The notes beneath the pieces are model-generated. The model did not search any database. It saw only the letters and a list, made by a program, of their open reading frames with translations, and was not told where the DNA came from. Positions 27,294-36,800 of a DNA stretch of 64,000 nt are shown here, piece by piece. This DNA comes from Rhizobium leguminosarum. GTDB taxonomy: Bacteria > Pseudomonadota > Alphaproteobacteria > Rhizobiales > Rhizobiaceae. Location: the NCBI RefSeq assembly GCF_004123835.1, contig NZ_MZMU01000009.1, positions 108,021 through 172,020 of the forward strand, read 5' to 3'. A program made the position numbers and the translations under genes. The stretch's first letter is position 1. Every line of letters starts with the position of its first letter.

Positions 27294-28604
27294 TTATTTG
27301 ATGTAGCCGGCCTTGGTCATTTCGCGGGTGGCCAGCTGCTGTGCACTCTGCAACGCCTGGTCGACCGAAAGCTGGCCGGCGAGGGCTGCCGAGAACTGCT
27401 GACCGATCGCCGTGCCGATGCCCTGGAATTCCGGGATCGCCACGAACTGGACGCCGACATAAGGGACCGGCTTGACGGTCGGCTTGCTCGGATCGGCCGA
27501 GTTGATCGAGTCGATCGTCGTCTTGGCGAAGGGAGCCGCCTTCTGGTACTCGGCATTCGCATAGAGCGAGGCGCGGGTGCCCGGAGGTGCATTCAGCCAG
27601 CCGTCCTTCTCGGCAACGAGGTTGGTGTAATCCTTGCTCGTGGCCCAGGCGACGAACTTCTCGGCGGCTTCGGCCTTCTGCGAACCTGCCGGGATGGCAA
27701 GGCTCCAGGCCCACAGCCAGTTGCCGCGTTTGCCGAGACCCTTGTCGGGAGCCAGCGCAAAGCCGACCTTGTCGGCGACGGTGGATTCCTTCGGGTTGCT
27801 GACGAAGGATGCGGCAACGGTTGCGTCGATCCACATGCCGCACTTGCCGGTCTGGAAGAGCGCCAGGTTCTCATTGAAGCCGTTGGAGGAAGCGCCCGGA
27901 GGGCCTGCATCCTTCATCAGCTTGACGTAGAAGTCGAGCGTGTCCTTCCATTCGGGCTGATCGAACTGCGGCTTCCAGCTTTCATCGAACCAGCGGGCGC
28001 CGAAGGAGTTCGACATGGCCGTCAGAAAGGCCATGTTCTCGCCCCAGCCGGCCTTGCCGCGCAGGCAGATGCCGTAGACTTCCTTGTCCTTGTTGGTGAT
28101 CTTGCGGGCAGCGTCGGCAATGAAGTCCCAGGTCGGGGCGTCCGGCATCTTCAGGCCGGCAGCGTCGAACAGGTCCTTGCGGTACATGACCATCGAGCTT
28201 TCGCCGTAAAACGGCGCCGCATAGAGCTTGCCGTCCATGGTCAGGCCGCTGCGGATCGCCGGCAGCAGGTCGTCGACGTCGTAATTGGCGCCGAGATTGT
28301 CGAGCGGCACCAGCCAGCCCTGCTTTGCCCAGATCGGAACTTCATAGGTGCCGATCGTCAAGACGTCGTACTGGCCACCCTTGGTCGCGATGTCGGTCGT
28401 GACCTTCTGGCGCAGTACGTTCTCTTCCAGGGTGACCCATTCAAGGTCGATACCGGGATTCTTCGCCTTGAAATCATCCGTCAGCTTCTGCATCCGGATC
28501 ATGTCGCCGTTGTTCACGGTCGCAATCGTCAGCGTTTCGGCCGAAGCCATACCGGCAAACGCCAGTGCTGAGCAGGCGCCCAGCAGAAAAGTTTTCAATG
28601 TCAT
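27294..28604 (-). CDS. smoE: Polyol ABC transporter substrate-binding protein (SmoE-like)
   Basis: The periplasmic binding protein of the operon, 436 residues, with a Sec signal peptide (MTLKTFLLGACSALAFAGMASA, cleavage near residue 22). The mature part is a bacterial extracellular solute-binding protein of family 1. ATG 28604 follows GGGAGGAAGATT, an excellent ribosome site; earlier in-frame starts lack one and would bury the signal. Together with MalF/MalG/UgpC-type partners, a mannitol-type dehydrogenase and a SorC regulator, it matches the Sinorhizobium smoEFGK sorbitol/mannitol arrangement. The exact polyol is inferred. Confidence 0.87.
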   Translation of the reverse strand: MTLKTFLLGACSALAFAGMASAETLTIATVNNGDMIRMQKLTDDFKAKNPGIDLEWVTLEENVLRQKVTTDIATKGGQYDVLTIGTYEVPIWAKQGWLVPLDNLGANYDVDDLLPAIRSGLTMDGKLYAAPFYGESSMVMYRKDLFDAAGLKMPDAPTWDFIADAARKITNKDKEVYGICLRGKAGWGENMAFLTAMSNSFGARWFDESWKPQFDQPEWKDTLDFYVKLMKDAGPPGASSNGFNENLALFQTGKCGMWIDATVAASFVSNPKESTVADKVGFALAPDKGLGKRGNWLWAWSLAIPAGSQKAEAAEKFVAWATSKDYTNLVAEKDGWLNAPPGTRASLYANAEYQKAAPFAKTTIDSINSADPSKPTVKPVPYVGVQFVAIPEFQGIGTAIGQQFSAALAGQLSVDQALQSAQQLATREMTKAGYIK

Positions 28605-28743
28605 AATCTTCCTCCCAGAAGATGGGGTGTGAGCATTCGCTTCGCTCATGGGCAATTACTCAACAAACGATAAAGAATGTCAATCGGCAATCGTTGCTGC
28701 GATGCCGAAGAGGGTAGTCATCCAACTGATTTAATTATGATAT

Positions 28744-28768
28744 TTTTTGCTCAATTCCTGAGCAAAAA
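28744..28768. promoter_or_regulatory. Perfect palindrome at the end of the SorC regulator gene
   Basis: TTTTTGCTCA at 28744-28753 and TGAGCAAAAA at 28759-28768 form perfect 10-base arms around ATTCC. It overlaps the SorC stop codon and lies about 140 bp before the binding-protein start. It could be a transcription terminator for the regulator gene, though the run after the stem on the minus strand is A-rich, or an operator for SorC controlling the transport operon. Confidence 0.55.
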
Positions 28769-29704
28769 CTCAGCAGTCTCTTCATCGGTGATCAAAGCAT
28801 TGATTTGATGGCCGACAACGGCAGCCCTGATCGCCTTGAATTTACGCTTGCCCTTGGCCAGCCCAATGACCATCGATGCGTCGCGGGACGGGATCGGCGC
28901 CGACGCGACGCGCTCGTTGATCGGGTTGTCGATCAACCTGCCGTCGACATCGAAGATCCAGCCGCAGATTTCGCCGACAGCACCCCCGCGCATCAGCTCC
29001 ATCATCTCGTCCTTCTCGAGAAAACCGTCGACGCAGAGCGGCCCATCGATGCCGAGCTCGCCGATGCCGACGAAGGTGACATCGGCTTGCGCGCTCATAT
29101 TAAGCGTCGAGCGCACCAGCTGTTGGCCATGCAGCAACTCCCGCTCCTCGGCCGAGGTGACGAGCACCGGCAACGGCATCGGATAATGCCGCGCCTTTAC
29201 CGCATCGGCCATGCTGAAGATGACGTTGTAATAGGCGGCCGATCCGTCCGGGGCGATATTGCCGGTCAGCGAAACGATGCGGTGATTGGGACATTCGATC
29301 GCCGGAAGCTGGTCGACGGCCGCCTTCAGCGTGCGGCCGGTCCCGATGGCGAGGACGATCGGCTCCGGCCGCTTCAGCCACCGCTCGATCTCGGCCGCCG
29401 CCGCCTCGGCGATACCGACCGTCGTCGACGACGACGCGGGATCGCTCGGCACCACCTCCACATGTTTCAGCCCGAATTTCTGCCGCAGCTGACTGCCGAG
29501 CTCCAGGCAGGCGGCGATCGGATGATCGAGCCGCACCTTGATCAGGCGCTCGGCAACCGCCAGCGACACCAGCCGCTGCGCCGATTGCCGCGAGATGCCC
29601 ATCGCAGCGGCGATTTCATCCTGCGTACGCCCGGCGACGTAATAGAGCCAGCCGGCACGCGCCGCATCGTCGAGCCGTGCAGGGGTCTCGGATCTTTTTA
29701 CCAT
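28751..29704 (-). CDS. SorC-family regulator of the polyol operon
   Basis: The 317-residue protein has a helix-turn-helix at about 25-60 (RTQDEIAAAMGISRQSAQRL) and a SorC sugar-binding domain (about 70-310, with VLAIGTGRTLKAAVDQLP and ITDEETAEFLL). It lies directly upstream of the binding-protein gene on the same strand, 146 bp away, as regulators of smo-type polyol operons do. Start ATG 29704. It probably responds to a polyol or its phosphorylated product. Confidence 0.88.
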   Translation of the reverse strand: MVKRSETPARLDDAARAGWLYYVAGRTQDEIAAAMGISRQSAQRLVSLAVAERLIKVRLDHPIAACLELGSQLRQKFGLKHVEVVPSDPASSSTTVGIAEAAAAEIERWLKRPEPIVLAIGTGRTLKAAVDQLPAIECPNHRIVSLTGNIAPDGSAAYYNVIFSMADAVKARHYPMPLPVLVTSAEERELLHGQQLVRSTLNMSAQADVTFVGIGELGIDGPLCVDGFLEKDEMMELMRGGAVGEICGWIFDVDGRLIDNPINERVASAPIPSRDASMVIGLAKGKRKFKAIRAAVVGHQINALITDEETAEFLLRN

Positions 29705-29854
29705 CTAATGCCTACCGCGCAATATGAGCCGGCGTGCCGTCGCCGAACATGATTTGAGTCTGTATCGCGCCAGATCAAAACAAAATTCCGGCAAATGTCG
29801 AGCCTGTTGCAAGGAGCCTCGCCAAATAACCGCCGTCACTCGGGCAAACTCCGT

Positions 29855-30424
29855 TTAGGCAAACCATTGCACGACGAGATATATCGCCGCCTTCACCAGA
29901 CCGTAAATCACCCCGCCGGCAACGACGAGCGACACGGCCGTCATTACGAAGCCGATGAGCGCGAAGAGCCCGTCACGGCCCAAGATCCCGAAAGCGAAGA
30001 CCGAGATCGTGACCGCCGGCAGGATGTTGCCGAGCGGGACCGGCAGCAGCAGCACGATCGACAGCAGCAGGCATGCCGCCCCGGCAAGATATTCCGCCGG
30101 CGGTTCGGCGAAGATCGCAAGCCTCGGCTTCAGCATGCGCTCCGCCCAGGCGAGCCAGCGGTGGATGCGGCCGACAATGGTCTCGAAATCCTCCCGCCGC
30201 ATCGAACGGTTGGCAATCACCTTCGGTAGCCAGGGTTTCAGCCCGAAGGTCAGTTGCGCTGCCAGGAAGACCAAGGGCGCCCCGAGCACCGCCGAGGTGC
30301 CCGGCGGAGTGGGAAAGGCGTTCGGAAGCGCGAAGATCAGCATCAACGCGCTGATCGCCCTGTCACCCATCGTGTCGAACAGATCGCCGATCGAGATCCG
30401 TTCGCGGCTCTGATCGGCGGCCAT
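29855..30424 (-). CDS. exoD: Exopolysaccharide synthesis protein ExoD
   Basis: A membrane protein of about 189 residues with the ExoD pattern: RISIGDLFDTMGDRAISALMLIFALPNAFPTPPGTSAVLGAPLVF, then hydrophobic segments to the C-terminus. In Sinorhizobium, exoD mutants make altered exopolysaccharide and are alkali sensitive; the biochemical role is unknown. The start is uncertain. The first ATG is 30424, but the frame stays open and family-like upstream (RLSSILRQ, then back to TTIDTRENS), where an ACG at about 30493 stands where an ATG would be expected. The true start may therefore be a non-standard codon or may be lost. Confidence 0.8.
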   Translation of the reverse strand: MAADQSRERISIGDLFDTMGDRAISALMLIFALPNAFPTPPGTSAVLGAPLVFLAAQLTFGLKPWLPKVIANRSMRREDFETIVGRIHRWLAWAERMLKPRLAIFAEPPAEYLAGAACLLLSIVLLLPVPLGNILPAVTISVFAFGILGRDGLFALIGFVMTAVSLVVAGGVIYGLVKAAIYLVVQWFA

Positions 30425-30835
30425 CTGCCGCAAAATGGATGAGAGGCGGCGGCCTTTGGGACGTGCTCTTCGGATGGTACTGTTTTCTCTCGTATCGATG
30501 GTCGTGGGTCCGGCAGTTGATGAAAGTGTAGGGCCGGATTCTGGCGATGCAATATGCCAATTGAATGACTTGCGGGGTTAGAAATTGCGGCTGCGATCGG
30601 AGCCGATGGCTTGGGCTCACCAGATTTCTGCAACGTCTTGCCATGACGGAATGGAAGATGGAAACCCGTCCCGCCTATCCGATCTCCCAACCTGTGGGAG
30701 AGATGTCCGGCAGAACAGAAAGGGTGGCACACGGCACGACCATAAAGCCGGCGATACCGCCGCCGAATGAACGCTTGAAATTCCCCGCCAACAATGCAAG
30801 CAGACACCGGAGACCAGAGAAACGGAAGAGTGGCA
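30425..30835. other. Intergenic region between exoD and the ROK kinase
   Basis: 411 bp. The exoD-proximal 70 bp may belong to the coding region of exoD (see that entry). Elsewhere I see only a small TCTCCCA/TGGGAGA hairpin at 30683-30701, similar to rhizobial intergenic repeats, and room for divergent promoters. No other gene is supportable. Confidence 0.4.
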
Positions 30836-31753
30836 ATGATCATTTCATTCGACATCGGTGGCACCGCCATCAAGGGTGGCATCGCTCGTTCCGAGACAGA
30901 CATCCTTCCCCTCGGCCGCCGCCCGACGCCCAGGGATGATTTTGCCGCTTTCGTCGAGACCCTGCGCGGCATCATCGCCGAGACCGGCGAACAGCCGAGC
31001 CGCATCGCCCTTTCCATCGCCGGCGTCGTCGATCCCGATACACAGCGCCTGATCTGCGCCAACATTCCCTGTATCCACGACCGCACGCTCGCAGCCGACC
31101 TCGAAGCCGAGCTCGGCCTGCCGGTGCTGATCGCCAACGATGCCGACTCTTTCGCTATTGCCGAAGCCGGTCTCGGCGCCGGCCGCGGCCACCGCATCGT
31201 CTTCGGCGCCATCCTCGGCACCGGCGTCGGCGGCGGCCTGGTTGCCGACGGGCGTCTCGTCAACGAGGCCGGCGGCTTTGCCGGCGAATGGGGTCACGGG
31301 CCGATCATCGCAACTGCGGCCGGCAATCCGCCCGTCGCCATTCCCGCCTATGCCTGCGGCTGCGGCCAGAGGGGCTGCGTCGACACCGTCGGCGGCGCCC
31401 GCGGCCTGGAGCGCCTGCACAAGACGCTGCACGATCTCGACCTTGCCAGCGAGGAGATCATCGCTCAATGGCGCCATGGAGAGGAGAAGGCGACACGGAC
31501 GATCGACGTCTATGTCGATCTCGTCGCCTCGCCCTTGGCGCTGACGATCAACATCACCGGCGCGACCATCGTGCCGGTCGGTGGCGGGCTTTCCAATGTC
31601 GAGCCGCTGCTTGCCGAGCTCGACCACGCCGTGCGCGCCCGTATCCTGCGCAAGTTCGATCGCCCGCTGGTGGTGCGCAGCGAATGCCGCATCGAACCCG
31701 GCCTGATCGGCGCGGCACTGCTGGGACTGAAGGCGGAAGCAGCGGCGGCTTAA
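30836..31753 (+). CDS. ROK-family sugar kinase, N-acetylglucosamine kinase-like
   Basis: The 305-residue protein phosphorylates a hexose or amino sugar. It has the phosphate loop DIGGT (6-10), the catalytic region ANDAD (100-104), the ROK EWGH motif (151-154) and zinc ligands in CGCGQRGC (C174, C176, C181). This set matches NagK/Mlc-type ROK kinases; the lack of a DNA-binding domain excludes a regulator. Start ATG 30836, with CGGAAGAG upstream. It converges on a GH20 hexosaminidase gene, which supports a role in phosphorylating N-acetylglucosamine released from chitin or peptidoglycan fragments. The two stops share TTAA. Confidence 0.85.
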   Translation: MIISFDIGGTAIKGGIARSETDILPLGRRPTPRDDFAAFVETLRGIIAETGEQPSRIALSIAGVVDPDTQRLICANIPCIHDRTLAADLEAELGLPVLIANDADSFAIAEAGLGAGRGHRIVFGAILGTGVGGGLVADGRLVNEAGGFAGEWGHGPIIATAAGNPPVAIPAYACGCGQRGCVDTVGGARGLERLHKTLHDLDLASEEIIAQWRHGEEKATRTIDVYVDLVASPLALTINITGATIVPVGGGLSNVEPLLAELDHAVRARILRKFDRPLVVRSECRIEPGLIGAALLGLKAEAAAA

Positions 31754-33660
31754 AGCACCGGCCACATCGGCACGATCGCTGCGAACCGATCCCAGTCCTT
31801 GCGTGCAGAAGGTGTCCAGGCAGCCTCGGCGATTGCCGGGAGCCGCGGAAAAACCAGCCGGTTGAAATAGGCGCGGGAGAGGAAGTTCTCGGTCCAGATG
31901 CAGGCCTGGATGCCGCGCATCTTCTCCTGCAGCGCCTCCGGCAGCTCACCCCCGGCCTCGTAAGCGTAGGTGTGTTCCGGCGGGCTGAACCCCGCCCAGG
32001 CCGCGCCAGGCTCGGCCCAGGCTTCGGCCTGCGCCATATCGAGATAATAGGCCTGGCCCGGCGTCATCACCACGTCGTAGCCTTGTTGCGCGAGCTCGAT
32101 GCCGACGGCGGGCTTTTCCCAGGCCATCAGCAGCGTGCCGTCGCGGTCAACGCCGCCGCCATGCGAGACCTCGTTCCAACCGACGAGTTTCCTGCCGCGC
32201 TCCGACAGCATGGCTTTGATACGTTTCAGGAAATAGGATTGCAGCTCGGCGGTGCCGGCAAGTTTCTCCCGCTCCATCAGCGCCTTGCAGAGCGGCGAGG
32301 AAAGCCAGGAGCCACGCGCCACTTCGTCGCCGCCGATATGAAGGTACTCGCCGGGAAACAGCGTCACCATCTCGTCGAACACCTTGCCGAGAAACTCATA
32401 GGTGAATTCGACCGCCGGATTGAGGGCGTTGTTCGGATAACCCTGCACCGAGCGATAACTGTCCGGCGCCTCCTGCCCGTCGACAAGCTCGGGCAGTGAG
32501 AACAGCGTCGCCATGCTGTGGCCTGGAATATCGATTTCCGGCACCACTTCGATATGCAGCGAGGCGGCCTGCGCAACGATCCGCCTGACATCGTCCTGAG
32601 TGTAATGGCCGGAGCGCGTTTGCGCCCCGTCGCCGAGCTGCGGCACGAGGACTTCGTCCGGCCCGCGCCGGGCGCCGATCTCCGTCAGCGCGGGATAGGC
32701 TTTGATCTCCAGCCGCCACGCTTCGTCATCGGTCAGATGCCAGTGGAAGATGTTGAGCTTGTTCCAAGCCAGAATATCGATCAGCCGCACGACGTCTGCC
32801 ACCGGATAAAACTGCCTGGACACATCGAGATGGCAGCCGCGCCAGTCATAACGCGGCTGGTCGGCGACCGTACCGAAACTGGGGAATTTGAAGCGCTCGG
32901 GATCGGCGCGGGCGCCGTGCAGCAGTTGCGCCAGGCTGATCAGCCCGTAATGCCGCCCGGCATCGTCCGCACTCGAAAGCAAGATCTCATGCGCGGTAAA
33001 ACGCAATTCGTAGGCAAAGGCGGCGATCGACGATTCGGTGACGAAACGAATGGCCCGCCCGCCTTCGACGGCACTGAGGGAAAACGGCACGTTGTCGGCC
33101 GGATAGAGCCGCTGGTAGAGCGTGAGAACCAGCGAGAGCGCCTTGACCGCATCGGGCCGCGTCCGCTCGGCCGGATAAAGGACGACCGGCAGCTCTCCCG
33201 CCTTCAGCCCGAGCGCCAGCGGCCAGGGCAGCAGCGAATAAGGTTCCTCGGCCCGGCCCGGCGACAGAAGCGGCGGCGCCACGCCGCCATCCCGGCCTTC
33301 GAGCATGAGATCGCCGAAACCAACAGGAACGTGGCGTCCGTCGCCAAGTGTCAGATAGGCCGATTTGACGCCTGATGTCATATGTTTCGGCTCCCTGGTC
33401 AGCCCCTCGACGGTGAACCGCCAGCGCCCGCCAGGCGGCACGCTGAGCTCTTCGGGCGGCAGGAATTCGTGGAAATGCGCGACCTGCCGCTTCAGGCTGC
33501 CGCCGTCGCAGACATGTTTGTCGGCAACCCGCGTCTCTGACGTATAGGCGAGCGAGAAGCCGGACAGCGGCTCGGTCGAAAGATTGAAAAGCGTGAAGGT
33601 GAGGCGCCCGAAACTGCCCTCGATCGGGCTCCAGCTTGCGTCCAGATGGTAATCGGCCAT
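31750..33660 (-). CDS. Beta-N-acetylhexosaminidase, GH20
   Basis: The 636-residue enzyme removes terminal beta-linked GlcNAc or GalNAc. The catalytic pair is D445-E446 in YLHIGGDEVARG. An N-terminal beta-sandwich domain (about 1-125) and a small alpha/beta domain (about 130-260, GH20b) precede the TIM barrel. No signal peptide follows the chosen ATG 33660 (MADYHLDASW), so it appears cytoplasmic and would act on imported oligosaccharides. The convergent ROK kinase supports a GlcNAc salvage role. Confidence 0.9.
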   Translation of the reverse strand: MADYHLDASWSPIEGSFGRLTFTLFNLSTEPLSGFSLAYTSETRVADKHVCDGGSLKRQVAHFHEFLPPEELSVPPGGRWRFTVEGLTREPKHMTSGVKSAYLTLGDGRHVPVGFGDLMLEGRDGGVAPPLLSPGRAEEPYSLLPWPLALGLKAGELPVVLYPAERTRPDAVKALSLVLTLYQRLYPADNVPFSLSAVEGGRAIRFVTESSIAAFAYELRFTAHEILLSSADDAGRHYGLISLAQLLHGARADPERFKFPSFGTVADQPRYDWRGCHLDVSRQFYPVADVVRLIDILAWNKLNIFHWHLTDDEAWRLEIKAYPALTEIGARRGPDEVLVPQLGDGAQTRSGHYTQDDVRRIVAQAASLHIEVVPEIDIPGHSMATLFSLPELVDGQEAPDSYRSVQGYPNNALNPAVEFTYEFLGKVFDEMVTLFPGEYLHIGGDEVARGSWLSSPLCKALMEREKLAGTAELQSYFLKRIKAMLSERGRKLVGWNEVSHGGGVDRDGTLLMAWEKPAVGIELAQQGYDVVMTPGQAYYLDMAQAEAWAEPGAAWAGFSPPEHTYAYEAGGELPEALQEKMRGIQACIWTENFLSRAYFNRLVFPRLPAIAEAAWTPSARKDWDRFAAIVPMWPVL

Positions 33661-33859
33661 GGTCGTGCCCTGCCTCGTCGCTGAGTGGCCGGATCGCGGT
33701 TGGTCTCCCGGCATGCTTTCGCAGCTTAGCTTTTTCGAGGCGGCAATGAAATCGGCGCCCGGGTCCGGGGCGGAGCGGACAGCGATGACCCGCTCAAAGG
33801 CCGCCTGTCGAGCCGAGGCTAAGCAGCGGCGTTTTGACGAGAACCTGTGACCTGCAAGG

Positions 33860-33886
33860 AAAACGGCGCGGCTTTTGCCGCGCCGT
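33860..33886 (-). terminator. Rho-independent terminator after the RND pump gene
   Basis: ACGGCGCGGC at 33863-33872 and GCCGCGCCGT at 33877-33886 form a perfect 10-base stem with a four-base loop, followed on the minus strand by four T. It starts two bases after the RND stop codon. Confidence 0.75.
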
Positions 33887-33888
33887 CC

Positions 33889-36800
33889 TCACTCTGCTGC
33901 CAACGCCGGCGGATGTCTGTCATCCGCCTCTTCCTGGATGGCGTCGGCATGCTGGCCTGGCTCGTCCTTTGTCTTCGGCTCCCGGCCGAAGAAAAGGGCG
34001 TAACCGGCGGGCAGAACCAGAATGGTGAGCACGGTCGCAACCAGGATGCCGCCCATCATCGCGTAGGCGAGCGGACCCCAGAAGACACCGCGCGAGATCG
34101 GGATCAGCGCCAGCACGGCGGTCAGCGCCGTCAGCATAATCGGCCGGAAACGCCGTACGGCCGCGCCGACGATCGCCTCCTGCCGGTGCATGCCGGCCTT
34201 GATATCCTGGTCGATCTGATCGACCAGGATGATCGAGTTGCGCATGATGATGCCGAGCAGCGCGATGACGCCGAGGATCGCCACGAAGCCGAAGGGCGCG
34301 CCGCTGATCAGCAATGCGGCAGCAGCACCGATGATCCCGAGCGGACCGGTTGCGAGCACCAGCATCGCCTTGCCGAAATGCTGCAGCTGTATCATCAACA
34401 GCACGATGATGACGGCGAGCATGATCGGCGCCTTGGCGGCGATCGACATCTGGCTTTCCGCCGCATCTTCGGCGCCGCCCTGAATCTCCACATTGTAGCC
34501 GGCAGGCAGGCTATCGCGCAGGTCCTTCATGTCGGCATACATCTTCATCACCACGTCGTTCGCCTGCACATCGTCAGGCAGCGTGGCGCGCACGGTGATC
34601 GTCGGCAGGCGGTTGCGCCGCCATTCGATGCCCTGCTCCATGACGGGCACGACCTTGGCGACCTGCGAGACAGGCACGAAGCCGCCGAAATCCGTCGGCA
34701 CATAGACCGAGTTGACCGCCGACAGCAGCGAGCGGCTGGCATCCGGCTCGCGGGCGACGATCGAGACCGTCTCCTCACCATCGCGGAAATCGTCGAGCGC
34801 AGCCCCCGACATGGCGGTCTGCAGCATCTGGCGCACGCGCTGCGACGTGACGCCGAGTGCTCGGGCGCGGTCCTGGTCGATCACCAGCTTCATTCCCGGC
34901 ACCTCTTCCAGCCAGTCGTCATGGATGGCGCCGAGCATGGGATTGGCCTGGAAGCGTGCCTTTACCTGATCGGCGATCTCCCTGACTTCCTGGCGGTCGG
35001 GGCCCATGACGCGCATCTGCACTGGCCAGCCGGTCGGCGGACCGAGGAAGAGGCGGTCGACCTTGCCGCGAATATCGGGGAAGTCTTCCGCAAGGATCGT
35101 CCGCAGCTTGACGATGAGCCGCTCGCGTGCCGGTTCGTCATTGGCCATGACGAGCAGTTGGGCGAAGTTCGGATTACGCAACTGCTGGTCGAGCGGCAGG
35201 AAGAAGCGTGGCGCGCCTTCGCCGATATAGGTGGCGATGAACCGCTTGTCGGGATCATCCATCATCTTGGCTTCGAGCGCCTTTGCCTGCACCTCGACTT
35301 CCTTGATGCTGGTGCCCTCGGGCAGCCAGAGATCAACGAGAATTTCCGGCCGCGAAGATTGCGGGAAGAAATTCTGCGGAATGAACTGGAAGGCCCAGAG
35401 GCTGGTGACGAAGGTGCCGAGCGTCAGCAGCAGCACAATGACGCGGTGGCGCACCGCCCAGCCGATCGTGCCGCGCAGTCGACGGTAGAAGCCGGTATCG
35501 AAGGCGTCGTGATGCTTGCCGGCGTGATGGCGCTGCTTGAGGATCATATAGCCAAGCCACGGCGTGAAGTAGACCGCAACGAACCACGAGGTGACAAGCG
35601 CGATGCCGACGACGTAGAACAGCGACCGCACATATTCGCCGGCCGTCGAGGCGGCGAAGCCGACGGGAATGAAGCCGGCCGTGGTGATCAGCGTACCCGT
35701 CAGCATCGGGAAGGCGGTCGAGGAATAAGCAAAGCTTGCCGCCTCGATCTTGACGAGCCCTTCCTCCAGCTTTCGCTCCATCATCTCGACGACGATCATC
35801 GCATCGTCGACGAGCAGGCCGAGCGCGATGATCAGCGCGCCGAGCGAGATGCGCTGCAGGTCGATGCCGAGTTCGTACATCAGCGCAAAGGTGGCGGCGA
35901 GCACCAGCGGAATGGCGATGGCGATGACGAGCCCCGATCGCCAGCCGATCGATACGAACGAGACGACGAGCACGATGATGAGAGCTTCGCCGAGCGCATG
36001 CATGAATTCGCTGACCGCATCCGTCACCACGTCGGGCTGGTTGGCGATCTGATCGACGGCGACGCCGTAGGGCAGCGCCTCTTCGAAATGTTGATAGGTC
36101 GCCTCCACGCCCTTGCCGACATCGGTCACATTGAAGCCCTTGGCCATCACGACGCCGACCTGAACGCTGTCGTGGCCGTTGAAACGGTACTTGCGCTGGT
36201 AGGGATCTTCGAGCCCGGAACTGACGGTGGCGATATCGCCGAGGCGCGTTACCTGGCCGCCGGCGCGAAGGCGTAGCTCGCGGATATCGGCCGCCTTCTT
36301 CACGTCGCCTTCGACCGATATGCGCACCGAGCGCAGGCCGGTATCGACCGAGCCTGCCGGATCGACATTGTTTTGGCCCTTGATGGCGTTCTGCAGATCG
36401 AGGATCGTCAGGCCGCGCTCGGAGAGCGCCTTGGATGAGACGTCGATATAGATCTTCTCAGGCTGGTCGCCGATGATGACGGCCTTTTCGACGCCCGGCG
36501 TCGTCAACAGCATGTCACGCGCCTGGATCGCGAATTTCTTCAGTTCCGGATAGGAATAGCCGTCGCCGCTGATCGAATGCAGCGTGATGAAAGTATCGCC
36601 GAACTCGTCGTTGAAATAGGGGCCGAGCAGGCCCTGCGGCAGCTCGTTGGAGATGTCGCCGACCTTCTTGCGCACCTGGTAGAAGGCATCCGCCACCTCT
36701 TGCGAATTCGTGTCGCCCTTGACCTGCAGGGTGATGATCGCACTGCCCGCCCGCGTATAGGACTTGACCCAGTCGATATGCGGCGTTTCCTGCAGCTTGC

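Noticed and set aside
33847..36276. Very long open frame on the plus strand opposite the RND pump gene
   Set aside because: Composition is Arg/Asp/His-rich with no family pattern, as expected for an antisense shadow of GC-rich coding sequence; the minus-strand frame is a clear RND protein.
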